Below are positions 24,546 through 32,902 of a DNA stretch of 39,876 nt, piece after piece. Location: contig MSHL01000030.1 in assembly GCA_001941135.1 (NCBI GenBank), positions 1 through 39,876 on the forward strand, given 5' to 3'. The stretch is from Ruminococcus sp. Zagget11 (lineage in GTDB: Bacteria > Bacillota > Clostridia > Oscillospirales > Ruminococcaceae). Within the stretch, counting starts at the first letter, position 1, and each line of letters begins with the position of its first letter. The notes beneath the pieces were generated by a model. It ran no database searches. It saw nothing but the letters and a program-made list of their open reading frames with translations, and had not been told where the DNA came from. The position numbers and the translations under genes were made by a program.

Positions 24546-25526
24546 ATGACTGATTTCCATGCGGATAATAATCCGCTCCTTGAAATAAATACGTCCTTTA
24601 ATGACTATCTGAATGCTCATACCCGTTCCTATCAGGATCATATCGTTGGCGGAACTCTTGACTATGCCTTTGATGCCGATTTTGCCATGAGGCAGAAAAT
24701 AGCCGGTTTTTCGGGTTGGTCGAGGCTTTACAAGGGGATAGTGTCAAACGATATGCCAAACAGGGTAAAGCGTTATTTTCAGAGCAGCGACAGCGCCGGT
24801 TCACTGCAATATGCCAAAGCATATGAGGCGGCAAAGAAATGCAGCGAAAGACTGCAGATAAGTATTCCCGTCATACTTGTAAGAAAGGCGGGAGATACCC
24901 CTGAAATTATGTCCCTTGCCGGAGATGGCGTTGAGCCATGTGTAGTTATGACGGCTGATATTGCCGAGGAATGTACTCACGATGAGCTTTGCTACCTTAT
25001 TGGCTGTGAGTGCGGCAGACTGCAGAACTGTCATACCGCTTTCAATTATGCCTTTACATATCCCGGAATCAGCAGGGGAGATGTAGCGGATAATCCCGAG
25101 GATGCCAAGAGCGGTGTAAGAGAGCTTAATTACAGCCTTAATAAGTGGCTGCTTTTAGGTGACGTTACCGCAGACAGGGCAGGAATTATCTGCCTTGACA
25201 ATCCGTCGGATTTTACGTCCGTTTATGCGGGAGTGCGCCGCAGAGGAATACCTGATTCCTTTGGAAATGTCAACAAGGACTTTGACGAACAGGCTGTTCG
25301 CCGACTATGTGAAGCACTGCATATAATCCCCGTAAGAGATTTGGTTCTCGGTGACGAGGTATCCGCCGATGAGAGGAGAGTTGTTGCGGGTATGGAGTTT
25401 ATTGCCTGCGAGGTTCTTTACATATGGCGACCCGATTTTTCAAGTCATGAGGGTCATGTCGGAAATAAGCAGTCTCTTGAAATTCGCTGCGACATTATAG
25501 CCGGAGCGGACGGAAGCTATTCATGA
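24546..25526 (+). CDS. M48 metallopeptidase-fold protein with degenerate zinc site (pseudo-peptidase)
   Basis: 326 residues. The layout of the middle third follows M48 peptidases: a helix, the strand pair RLQISIPVILVRK and EPCVVMTADIAEE, a HDELCYLIG helix, and later an ADRAG motif (209-213), which in M48 follows the third zinc ligand. The zinc helix, normally HExxH in a GHELGH context, reads GCECGR here (153-158): both histidines are lost (Cys and Arg). The third ligand position is Asp206 rather than Glu. So the fold is kept but peptidase chemistry is unlikely unless the cysteines bind metal. It sits between two dynamin-like genes: GGAGG precedes the ATG at 24546, and its stop overlaps the downstream ATG (ATGA). 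I infer an adaptor or sensor role for the GTPase pair. Confidence 0.72.
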   Translation: MTDFHADNNPLLEINTSFNDYLNAHTRSYQDHIVGGTLDYAFDADFAMRQKIAGFSGWSRLYKGIVSNDMPNRVKRYFQSSDSAGSLQYAKAYEAAKKCSERLQISIPVILVRKAGDTPEIMSLAGDGVEPCVVMTADIAEECTHDELCYLIGCECGRLQNCHTAFNYAFTYPGISRGDVADNPEDAKSGVRELNYSLNKWLLLGDVTADRAGIICLDNPSDFTSVYAGVRRRGIPDSFGNVNKDFDEQAVRRLCEALHIIPVRDLVLGDEVSADERRVVAGMEFIACEVLYIWRPDFSSHEGHVGNKQSLEIRCDIIAGADGSYS

Positions 25527-25540
25527 CGGGAGGGATAGCC

Positions 25541-27274
25541 ATGGATTTAAGATATGACGATGCCGAAAAGAATATAGCCTTTGTGCGGGCACAGCTTAAA
25601 AAGCTGTCCGATGATCCCGAGCTTTCCGCTGTACTTGGCGAGGATACATTCAAGAGAATGTCCCACTGGGATGAAGCTATAAGCGAAAAGATAAGCGAGC
25701 CTTTTTCACTTATGGTTATCGGTGATTTTAAGCGCGGAAAAAGCACTGTAATCAATGCAATTTTGGGAAAATCCATTGCACCTGTCAATGTTGCCCCGGA
25801 AACCTTTACCATAAACAGGATTTCATACGGTGAAACACCCTCCGTAGAGGCTGTTCTCAAAAATGGCAAGAGAGTAAATATTACCAAGGATGATCTTTCA
25901 AGGGCAAGGCTTTTGGAGCTGCTTGATTTCTTTCCGGGTGAGCTTGAATACATAGATGTACGCAGCGATGCGCCTCTTCTCAAGGAAATACAGATAGTTG
26001 ATACGCCGGGTCTTTCCGATTTGGACGATCTTGATCAGCAAGTAAAGGATTTCCTTATCAAGGCTGATGCGGTAATATATGTTGCAAGTGCACTTTCGCC
26101 CTTTTCCGAGTCGGAGCAGTATTTTATCGCGGAGCATATCGTGCCGCTGAATTTCAGCAAGGTATTTGTGCTTGTGAATATGATAGATGCAATGAACAGC
26201 ATGGAGGATATCGAAAAGGTAGTAGGCAGGATAAAGGACAAATGCTCACTGCTTATACCCAATGCAGAGGTGTACGGAATAAGCGGAATTGATGAATACA
26301 GGCGTAAGATAGGCTTTAATCGCCCCGATATAAAGGGATTTCAGGACTATTACGAGAATGAGTTTCTTAAATTTGAACTGGCTCTTTCAAGGGAGGTCAT
26401 TGTTCAAAAGGATACTATCCGTACACAGCGTGTATTGTCAATGCTCAAGCTGATGCTTAACGACACAATGAGCAGACTTGACATGATTTCCGATATGGTT
26501 AAGCTTGACAAGCAAAAGCTTGAATCGATTTCCTCGGATTTTGAAAAGCAATGTACAGAGCTTTCCGCGGCACTTGAATCGCAAAAGCCCAAAATCAACC
26601 TTAGTATCATGGAAATGATGCAGGAGGCGGAGCATTGGATGTATGGATTCTTTTCCAAGCTGCGTGAGGATATACTCGGCTGCCGCACCACTGCAAACGA
26701 GGAGGATGTTGAACGTCACTTCTATTCATTCCTCATGGATAAGGTAGGCGAGGCGTACAGACGCTGCATAGAAATACACCAGTCCAGACTTAACGAAATT
26801 ATTGACGGAATAGGCAGCGGTATTTTCGGTAAGCTGGGAATAGAAAATCTTTCCCCCTCGCGGCTGTCGTGCAGTGAAGCGGTAAACGTGAATACATTTT
26901 CCGCCGATAAGGTAAGAGCCGCCGCGGCACAGGGCGTAGATACGGAAATGGGATTCCCCGCAACTACGATACCCTTTTTCAGCAGTATTCTGAAAAAGGA
27001 TCGTCAGACGGAAATAATAGATTGTACCCTTGAAAACTATGATGATATAAGGAACAGCACTATCAAGGATCTCAAGGATTGCTATAAGGGCTTTGGCGAA
27101 TTTGCCGTTCATCAGCTTGGCGATATTTACCGTACACAGGTTGATATAGGCAGGGAAACCGTCAGACAGGCTGTGGAAATGGCTAACAGCACCGATAGCG
27201 AGAGGCTTTTGGCTTGCATAGATCGTGCATCGGGGATAGTTATGGAGGCTGTTCAGGTTTTGGAGCGGTACTGA
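25541..27274 (+). CDS. Dynamin-like GTPase without obvious membrane segment (DLP2)
   Basis: A 577-residue partner of DLP1. G1 is GDFKRGKST (61-69), the G2 region is APETFTINRISYG, G3 is DTPG in IVDTPGLSD, and G4 is NMID in VLVNMIDAMNS, so the nucleotide site looks complete, unlike DLP1. The rest is helical (trunk and GED-like), with no hydrophobic paddle as long as in DLP1. Bacterial dynamins often work as such unequal pairs, one membrane-bound and one recruited. I start at 25541 because GGGAGGG precedes it by about eight bases; an ATG at 25523 overlaps the stop of the M48-like gene. It ends the operon, facing hsp20. Confidence 0.9.
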   Translation: MDLRYDDAEKNIAFVRAQLKKLSDDPELSAVLGEDTFKRMSHWDEAISEKISEPFSLMVIGDFKRGKSTVINAILGKSIAPVNVAPETFTINRISYGETPSVEAVLKNGKRVNITKDDLSRARLLELLDFFPGELEYIDVRSDAPLLKEIQIVDTPGLSDLDDLDQQVKDFLIKADAVIYVASALSPFSESEQYFIAEHIVPLNFSKVFVLVNMIDAMNSMEDIEKVVGRIKDKCSLLIPNAEVYGISGIDEYRRKIGFNRPDIKGFQDYYENEFLKFELALSREVIVQKDTIRTQRVLSMLKLMLNDTMSRLDMISDMVKLDKQKLESISSDFEKQCTELSAALESQKPKINLSIMEMMQEAEHWMYGFFSKLREDILGCRTTANEEDVERHFYSFLMDKVGEAYRRCIEIHQSRLNEIIDGIGSGIFGKLGIENLSPSRLSCSEAVNVNTFSADKVRAAAAQGVDTEMGFPATTIPFFSSILKKDRQTEIIDCTLENYDDIRNSTIKDLKDCYKGFGEFAVHQLGDIYRTQVDIGRETVRQAVEMANSTDSERLLACIDRASGIVMEAVQVLERY

Positions 27275-27304
27275 TCAAAATAGTTATATATTCAGTCAAA
27301 AATG

Positions 27305-27334
27305 GGGACTGCGCACTTTAATGTGGGCAATCCC
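27305..27334. terminator. Imperfect hairpin between convergent DLP2 and hsp20
   Basis: GGGACTGCGCAC (27305-27316) pairs with GTGGGCAATCCC (27323-27334) with two mismatches. There is no strong U-tract on either side, so its role as a shared terminator is only suggested by position. Confidence 0.4.
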
Positions 27335-27381
27335 TGTATATATAAAGGAAGAAATGTGGAGGGCAAATTCAACTGTGATTA

Positions 27382-27798
27382 TCAGTTAATCTGCAGCCGT
27401 CTTGATGCGGGCTGAACAGCTTGCTTTTTGGGCATATCCAGTGAAAGTATTCCGTTATTGTAAGCCGCTGTTATCTTGTCGGCATCTATTTCGGAAATAT
27501 CAAAGCTTCTTTCATAGGAGCATACCGAACGCTCGCGGCGGATATACTTGCCGTTTTCGTCCTGCTTGTCGTTATTTGCGGTGTGTTTAGCCTTTATGGT
27601 AAGGCAGTCACCGTTTATATCAAGGGTAATATCCTCCTTGTTAAAGCCGGGCAATTCGGCATCGATAACATATCCGTTATCCTTTTCCCTTATATCAACT
27701 CTGCAATTGGCTGTTGCTGATGCGCTGCTTAAAAAAGCATCGTCAAGGTCATCAAAAGCGTTAAAAAATCCTCTTGCGAATGGTGTTAAAGCATACAT
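27382..27798 (-). CDS. Hsp20/alpha-crystallin small heat-shock protein
   Basis: A 138-residue ATP-independent holdase chaperone. The alpha-crystallin domain covers about residues 33-125 (VDIREKDNGYVIDAELPGFN at the start). It has the conserved GFNKEDI, a SFDISEIDADKITAAYNNGI stretch and an NGILSLDMPKK near the end, matching the A-x-x-x-N-G-x-L signature. The C-terminal tail is short and lacks an obvious IxI motif. AGGAGGAAA precedes the ATG at 27798. The upstream CIRCE site at 28002-28028 indicates HrcA control. Confidence 0.93.
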   Translation of the reverse strand: MYALTPFARGFFNAFDDLDDAFLSSASATANCRVDIREKDNGYVIDAELPGFNKEDITLDINGDCLTIKAKHTANNDKQDENGKYIRRERSVCSYERSFDISEIDADKITAAYNNGILSLDMPKKQAVQPASRRLQIN

Positions 27799-28001
27799 AA
27801 TATTTTCCTCCTGTAATCTTTATTTTATTGTACGGCTTTTCAGCCGGAATGATGATGTTTACGGTTTTTAACGGGAAGACCACCCGATATTAATATTCAT
27901 TGGTATCAACTCCTTGCCGCTTTCTTATTTCTTTCCTGTGATTATATAATACCCCTTATTTGTGATAGATATGTACTGTTTTTGTGAAAATCAGATGAAA
28001 A

Positions 28002-28028
28002 TTAGCACTCGTTCAAATTGAATGCTAA
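28002..28028. promoter_or_regulatory. CIRCE operator (HrcA binding site)
   Basis: TTAGCACTC (28002-28010), nine bases, GAATGCTAA (28020-28028): the CIRCE consensus TTAGCACTC-N9-GAGTGCTAA with one mismatch. It lies about 200 bases upstream of hsp20 on the minus strand. Confidence 0.88.
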
Positions 28029-28165
28029 CAGATTAATTGCGGGAGTGCTAACACTCGTACTTGACAAGTGATAATGCTCACCTAAATAGTATATTCATTA
28101 TTTTATATTTTGTTTTACGAAAATGTAAAAACAATGTTTCTTTACAAAAAAAATGAGGATTTTAC

Positions 28166-28194
28166 TTGTAACTTTGGCTGAATTGTAGTATAAT
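28166..28194 (+). promoter_or_regulatory. Promoter of the carboxyltransferase operon
   Basis: TTGTAA (28166-28171), 17-base spacer and TATAAT (28189-28194), about 130 bases before the first gene. Confidence 0.7.
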
Positions 28195-28325
28195 GAATGG
28201 GAATGGGATGATATAAGCCCATTTGTGATTATGCTTATATAGTCGATTCGGCATATGCGGTAATACGACTATTATAATTTGTGCGGCTTACTTATGTAAT
28301 GCCGTTCGGAATGGAGGAATATTTG

Positions 28326-29636
28326 ATGACAGATGTTCTTATTGCCGGAAAACGGCTGGCAGCTCTTTTTGACGACGGAGCATACACGGAAATAGGCTCT
28401 GCTCGCATGGAGGGCGCTGCTGCCGCTGCGGTTATTACCGCATACGGTTACATAAACGGTTCTCCCGTTTATGCTTTTTCACAAAATCCGGAGGTGCAGA
28501 GCGGAGCTGTAGGAAAGGCTCATGTTGACAAAATATGCAAGCTTTACGAGCTTGCCGAAAGAAACGGCGTTCCCGTTGTGGGAATATATGATTCATGCGG
28601 CGCATTTGTCGAGGACGGTGCGGCAGCTCTTTGCGGCTACAGCAAAATACTTGCCCATATGGGTAATTTGTCGGGAGTTGTTCCCACAGCTTCTGTAATT
28701 GCGGGAGTTTGCGCAGGATCTATGGCAGTAATTGCCGCAGGTGCTGATTTTTCCGTTATGACCTCCGATGCGAAGCTTTATATGACGGTAAATCCCGATA
28801 ATGACAGTGCGGAAGCCGCTGCGGCAAACGGCGCAGTTTCTCTTTGTACATCCGATGATGCTTCTGCTTTTGAGGCAGTCAGAAAATACCTTACACTTAT
28901 GCCTCAGAATAACCTTACTCCCGCACCTGAATTTGACTTTGCTGTTTCCAACAGTACGGAATATGCTTCCCCCGCGGGAATAGCCGATGCGGACAGCTTG
29001 TTGGAGATATGCCCCGATTTCGGAACAGGCGCTTATACAGCGCTTTGTACTGTTGGCGGTATGTCGGTCGGAATTGCCGCTGTGCAGAACGGTACTCTCT
29101 CCGAAGATGATTGTTCAAAGCTTGCAAGATTTATAAGAATATGCGATTCCTTCTCGCTTCCCGTTATAACCCTTGTGGACACCGAGGGGTGGAAGTTGGC
29201 AGGTGTAGGCGCTGTTAAGAGTGCCGCAAGAATTTCCGCTGCATATGCCGAGGCTACCTGCACAAAGATAGCTGTTATCACCGGTAAGGCTTACGGTGCT
29301 GCCTTTGTTGCCTTTGCGGGGCCTAATGTAAACGCGGATGCGGTTTATGCGCTGCCTAATGCCGTTATTGCCCCGATCAGTCCGTCTGCCGCTGCTGAAT
29401 TTCTCAGCCATGACAGCTTAAAGGGTGTTGAGGATACGGCTGCCGCAAGACAGGCTCTTGCAGAGAAGTATGAGAAGAACGAATTTTCCGCTTTTGCCGC
29501 TGCAGGGAATGGTGCTGTTGATGAGGTTATCGCTCCCGAGCAGATCAGAGCTTCATTGATTTCCGCAATGGAAATGACCGCGGGCAAGCGTCCCCATACA
29601 ACCGTCCCGAAAAAGCACAGTAATATGCCGATGTAA
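28326..29636 (+). CDS. CoA carboxyltransferase subunit (MmdA/PccB/12S type)
   Basis: A 436-residue crotonase-fold carboxyltransferase of the family that moves CO2 between biotin and an acyl-CoA (propionyl/methylmalonyl-CoA). The two-domain layout is visible: the N-terminal half has an ASVIAGVCAGSMAVIAAGAD oxyanion segment, equivalent to GPCAGG-A in classic members. The C-terminal half has ITLVDTEGW, TGKAYGAAFVAF and NAVIAPISPSAAAEFL, equivalent to the second oxyanion/biotin site. It is shorter than the usual 500-520 residues, and the first glycine motif is altered, so the acyl-CoA is uncertain. GGAGG precedes the ATG at 28326; a GTG at 28281 lies before it. It begins an operon with a biotin carrier and an OadA-type subunit. 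Confidence 0.82.
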   Translation: MTDVLIAGKRLAALFDDGAYTEIGSARMEGAAAAAVITAYGYINGSPVYAFSQNPEVQSGAVGKAHVDKICKLYELAERNGVPVVGIYDSCGAFVEDGAAALCGYSKILAHMGNLSGVVPTASVIAGVCAGSMAVIAAGADFSVMTSDAKLYMTVNPDNDSAEAAAANGAVSLCTSDDASAFEAVRKYLTLMPQNNLTPAPEFDFAVSNSTEYASPAGIADADSLLEICPDFGTGAYTALCTVGGMSVGIAAVQNGTLSEDDCSKLARFIRICDSFSLPVITLVDTEGWKLAGVGAVKSAARISAAYAEATCTKIAVITGKAYGAAFVAFAGPNVNADAVYALPNAVIAPISPSAAAEFLSHDSLKGVEDTAAARQALAEKYEKNEFSAFAAAGNGAVDEVIAPEQIRASLISAMEMTAGKRPHTTVPKKHSNMPM

Positions 29637-29662
29637 TAAATAGGGAATTTAGATCGGAGGAT

Positions 29663-29757
29663 TAAGGAACCGCTGATTAAATCGTTTCTCAACCCTCTCA
29701 GTAAGGGCTTTTCGAGGGTTGGAAACGATTGCTGACGCATTAATCAGCACTTCCTTA
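29663..29757 (-). repeat. 95-bp palindromic MITE-like element, copy C (inverted)
   Basis: Same 95-bp unit as copies A and B in opposite orientation, with only a few differences. It lies inside the carboxylase operon, between the carboxyltransferase stop (29636) and the biotin carrier, so a transcript would carry its hairpin between the two coding regions. Confidence 0.88.
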
Positions 29758-29826
29758 ATAAAATCACTGCCGATATTGATATTAGCGTATTGTTCCGAAT
29801 TTTATAATACGAAAGGTGTTTTTGAT

Positions 29827-30198
29827 ATGAAAAGATATAACATAACCGTAAACGGTAAGACCTATGACGTCGCAGTGGAGGAGGTTGGCGTGGGCACAGC
29901 ACCTGCTGCACCTGCTGCCGCACCTAAAGCCGCTGCCCCTGCTCCTGCCGCTCCGTCCGCACCTGCCAAGGCAGCTGTCGGCGAGGGTACTGCAGTAAAA
30001 GCGCCTATGCCCGGAAATATCCTTGATGTAAAGGTAAATGTCGGTGATACAGTTACCGTGGGACAGGTTCTCGTTATCCTTGAAGCCCTTAAAATGGAGA
30101 ACGAGATTGTGGCTACAGCCGCAGGAAAAATCACCTCTCTGGGATGTAAGAAGGGTGATACCGTAAACTCTGATGATATTATTGCAACAATTGCATAA
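29827..30198 (+). CDS. Biotin carboxyl carrier protein (1.3S/GcdC type)
   Basis: A 123-residue biotin carrier. The N-terminal strand MKRYNITVNGKTYDV is typical of the transcarboxylase/decarboxylase carriers. It is followed by an Ala/Pro-rich hinge (about 22-55), then a biotinyl domain with PMPGNILDVKVNVGD and the biotin-lysine motif EALKMEN. The carrier shuttles carboxyl groups between the flanking carboxyltransferase and the OadA-type subunit, in the cytoplasm. AAAGGTG lies upstream of the ATG at 29827. It follows repeat copy C by 69 bases and precedes the next gene by 14. Confidence 0.93.
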   Translation: MKRYNITVNGKTYDVAVEEVGVGTAPAAPAAAPKAAAPAPAAPSAPAKAAVGEGTAVKAPMPGNILDVKVNVGDTVTVGQVLVILEALKMENEIVATAAGKITSLGCKKGDTVNSDDIIATIA

Positions 30199-30212
30199 AA
30201 GGAGTCCTTGAA

Positions 30213-31607
30213 ATGGGAAAAATTAAAATTACCGAAACCGTCCTCAGGGATGCGCACCAGTCACTTCTTGCCACAAGAATGACTATCGATGAAATGATAC
30301 CGATTATGCCGCTTATCGACAAGGTGGGATTTTATTCCGCCGAGGTATGGGGCGGCGCAACCTTTGATACCTGCATACGTTTCCTTGACGAAGATCCGTG
30401 GGAAAGACTGCGTATAATCAGAAAGGCTATGCCCAATACCAAACTGCAAATGCTTTTCAGAGGGCAGAATATGCTGGGATATCGTCATTATGCCGATGAT
30501 GTTTTGCAATATTTCGTGCAGAAAACCGTTGCAAATGGTATGGATATAATCCGTATATTCGACGCTCTTAACGATATAAGAAACCTTAAAACCGCAATAT
30601 CCGCCGCAAAGAAGGAGGGCGCACACGCACAGGTTGCCATGTCCTTTACCACCGGTGAAATATTCACCGATGAGTATTACGCTAACTTTGCAAGGCAGTG
30701 TGAGGAAGAGGGCGCGGATTCTATCTGCATTAAGGATATGGCTGCACTGCTTACTCCTTACAGAGCGGCGTCCATCACCAAGGCTGTAAAGGCGGCAGTT
30801 AATATCCCCGTGGGAATACATACCCATTATACCTCGGGACTTGCTTCAATGTGTCTGTTAAAGGGCATTGAAAGCGGCTGTGATATAATAGATACCGCTA
30901 TGTCCCCCCTTGCCAACGGCACATCTCACGCGCCTACCGAGTCAATGGTTGCTGCTTTGCAGGGTACCGAGTATGATACAGGTCTTGACCTTAAGCTTCT
31001 TACCGAAATCAGAGATTACTTCATGACCCTGAGAAAGAAGTACATAGACAGCGGTCTGCTCGACCCCAAGATGCTTGCGGTAGATGCAAATGCGCTTATA
31101 TATCAGGTTCCAGGCGGAATGCTTTCCAATCTGCTTTCACAGCTTAAACAGGCAGGCAAGGAGGATAAGCTTACCGAGGTTATGGCGGAGGTACCGAGAG
31201 TAAGAGCCGATGCGGGAAATGTTCCCCTTGTTACTCCTACCTCACAGATAGTTGGTTCACAGGCTGTATTCAATGTAATAAACGGTGAACGCTATAAGAT
31301 GGTAACAAAGGAATTTAAGGATATTGTCCAAGGCAAATACGGCAAGACGCCTACACCCATTGACCCCGAATTCCGAAAGAAGATACTCAAGGGCGAAGAG
31401 GCAATAGAGTGCCGTCCCGCGGATCTTCTTCAGCCGGAGCTTGATTCCCTGCGCAAGGAATGTGCGGAGTGGATGGAGCAGGACGAGGATGCCCTCACAT
31501 ACGCCATGTTCCCCACAGTTGCGCCCAAGTTCTTTGAAAAGCGCCGCAACAAGAAGTATGACGTTGACGGCAATTCCGACAGCGCAAACAAGGTTCACGC
31601 AATGTAA
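30213..31607 (+). CDS. oadA: Oxaloacetate/pyruvate carboxyltransferase subunit (OadA, 5S type)
   Basis: 464 residues of the TIM-barrel carboxyltransferase that interconverts oxaloacetate and pyruvate with biotin as CO2 carrier. Motifs are ITETVLRDAHQSLLATRM (metal-site Asp and substrate Arg), EVWGGATFDTC, MLFRGQNMLGYRHY, CIKDMAALL with the carbamylated-Lys region, and GIHTHYTSG with metal-binding His residues. The C-terminal conserved region (LLSQLKQAG..., QIVGSQAVFNV) is present, but there is no fused biotin domain; the carrier is the separate upstream gene. No membrane subunit (OadB/OadG) accompanies it, so it may belong to a soluble transcarboxylase-like complex rather than a Na+-pumping decarboxylase. 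AAGGAG precedes the start. Confidence 0.92.
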   Translation: MGKIKITETVLRDAHQSLLATRMTIDEMIPIMPLIDKVGFYSAEVWGGATFDTCIRFLDEDPWERLRIIRKAMPNTKLQMLFRGQNMLGYRHYADDVLQYFVQKTVANGMDIIRIFDALNDIRNLKTAISAAKKEGAHAQVAMSFTTGEIFTDEYYANFARQCEEEGADSICIKDMAALLTPYRAASITKAVKAAVNIPVGIHTHYTSGLASMCLLKGIESGCDIIDTAMSPLANGTSHAPTESMVAALQGTEYDTGLDLKLLTEIRDYFMTLRKKYIDSGLLDPKMLAVDANALIYQVPGGMLSNLLSQLKQAGKEDKLTEVMAEVPRVRADAGNVPLVTPTSQIVGSQAVFNVINGERYKMVTKEFKDIVQGKYGKTPTPIDPEFRKKILKGEEAIECRPADLLQPELDSLRKECAEWMEQDEDALTYAMFPTVAPKFFEKRRNKKYDVDGNSDSANKVHAM

Positions 31608-31617
31608 GTAAACAGAT

Positions 31618-31657
31618 AAGGCTGTATCCCTTTCCGACGAAGGTGTGATACAGCCTT
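31618..31657. terminator. Bidirectional terminator between oadA and jetD
   Basis: AAGGCTGTATC (31618-31628) is complementary to GATACAGCCTT (31647-31657) and followed by TTT on the plus strand. It ends the carboxylase operon and may also stop the convergent jet transcript. Confidence 0.85.
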
Positions 31658-31693
31658 TTTCATATGACTAAGGATATGTATGCGTATATTGTG

Positions 31694-32902
31694 TCAGCCC
31701 AAAAAGCTTTCCTGTTCGACAGTGACCTTATTTTCTATAATTGCATTGATAACGCCGCCGAATAACGCGTAGTCGGGATCATCTGTCACTGTCCGAAGCA
31801 CCTTGATGTAATTGTCGTCACGCGGTAAACCGTTATTTTTATAACGATTATAGCAGTCTGTATCCATATTCATCGGCAGTAGGTGCTTGACGATGTTGCT
31901 TTTTAAACGCATGAACATCTTAAATCCGCCATAATCGATATCGCCCCAAAAGAAAACGGGTATTTCTGTTTTCCCACAAAGCTTCCGAAAAAATTCACCT
32001 CTTTGCGGACTGTAAAATCCGCCGTGATAAACCACCAATTCATTGTCGGATTTATTGTTCAGACAATATTCGGTGTAATTTGTTTTGTTTTCAATGAAAA
32101 TTATTTTATCGGTTTCAAAAATGCTTATACCTGTAATTTCCGATATGCTGTCGCCTGATATGCAAGCCCCCTTTGTTATGGGTGAATAATCCACAATTCC
32201 GTTATGATAATTGACTTTTACTTTCCCGCAAAACTCGAATATTTCCGACATCATAATAATACCAACCTGTGCCAATACCTCTCTGTCGGACAATTCCTCC
32301 GCATATTGTAAATCGGGTTCATATTTTTTGATTATAGGGATAATCGAATTTTTGATAGTTTTTTCAAAGGTTTTTGAATTGTCGTAAATTTTGACGCTAA
32401 AGGATCGCATAGATACGGTTTTATTTTCCAATTTATCAATTCCCTTTAAGGCGTTAAGAAAATCCTTTAGGAATTGAGGCTCTTTTTTCCATATTCCCGT
32501 TAATTTATTACCCTTAGTCAAGTCGTTTTTGCTGTCGGAAAGATAATTATATATCCATTTGGTTGTAATTTGAGGGATAACATTGTCAATCATTGCCGCT
32601 ACGGAGGAAACCTTTGAAGTCCTGCTTTCTCTGTTTAAAAGTGAATATATTTCTTCTGCCTTATCAAGCTGAAGCCATATGCTGTTAATGATATAATCCT
32701 TACGTATCCAGTCGCAGTCAATATATCCTTTTTCTTTAAGGGAGATCATACTGCTCCTGAATTCGTAATAATCCTCACTTTCTGTATCGGGAACAGAAAT
32801 TTCTTTTTTATCCGGAATAATAAGAACTCTGCGGTTAGAGCCTTCCGTTCGGTTTTCGTACTTATCCAGCAGCTTATTCAGCACTTCTGTTTGATAATTC
32901 AC
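31694..32902 (-). CDS. jetD: Wadjet nuclease subunit JetD (Toprim, DUF3322/DUF2220)
   Basis: A 402-residue DNA-cleaving subunit of the Wadjet (MksG) system, which acts when the SMC motor has reeled in a closed circular DNA. The N-terminal half is helical (DUF3322-like). The C-terminal half is a Toprim fold with the catalytic Glu271 in IIFIENKTNY and Asp321-x-Asp323 in WGDIDYGG, so the nuclease site looks intact. The start is a GTG whose first base precedes the TGA of jetC (GTGA overlap), showing tight coupling. It is the last gene of the operon jetA-jetB-jetC-jetD. Confidence 0.9.
   Translation of the reverse strand: MNYQTEVLNKLLDKYENRTEGSNRRVLIIPDKKEISVPDTESEDYYEFRSSMISLKEKGYIDCDWIRKDYIINSIWLQLDKAEEIYSLLNRESRTSKVSSVAAMIDNVIPQITTKWIYNYLSDSKNDLTKGNKLTGIWKKEPQFLKDFLNALKGIDKLENKTVSMRSFSVKIYDNSKTFEKTIKNSIIPIIKKYEPDLQYAEELSDREVLAQVGIIMMSEIFEFCGKVKVNYHNGIVDYSPITKGACISGDSISEITGISIFETDKIIFIENKTNYTEYCLNNKSDNELVVYHGGFYSPQRGEFFRKLCGKTEIPVFFWGDIDYGGFKMFMRLKSNIVKHLLPMNMDTDCYNRYKNNGLPRDDNYIKVLRTVTDDPDYALFGGVINAIIENKVTVEQESFLG

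Larger units (their letters stand above)
27799..28325. other. Divergent regulatory region between hsp20 and the carboxylase operon
   Basis: A 527-base AT-rich non-coding region. It contains the CIRCE operator, an extra isolated half-site GAGTGCTAA (28043-28051), and the plus-strand promoter at 28166-28194. The carboxylase leader that follows can form small stems (ATGGG/CCCAT and ATAGTCG/CGACTAT, 28239-28272). A minus-strand promoter for hsp20 is not certain; TTTACA-16-TATAAA near 28129-28102 is the best I see. Confidence 0.6.
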
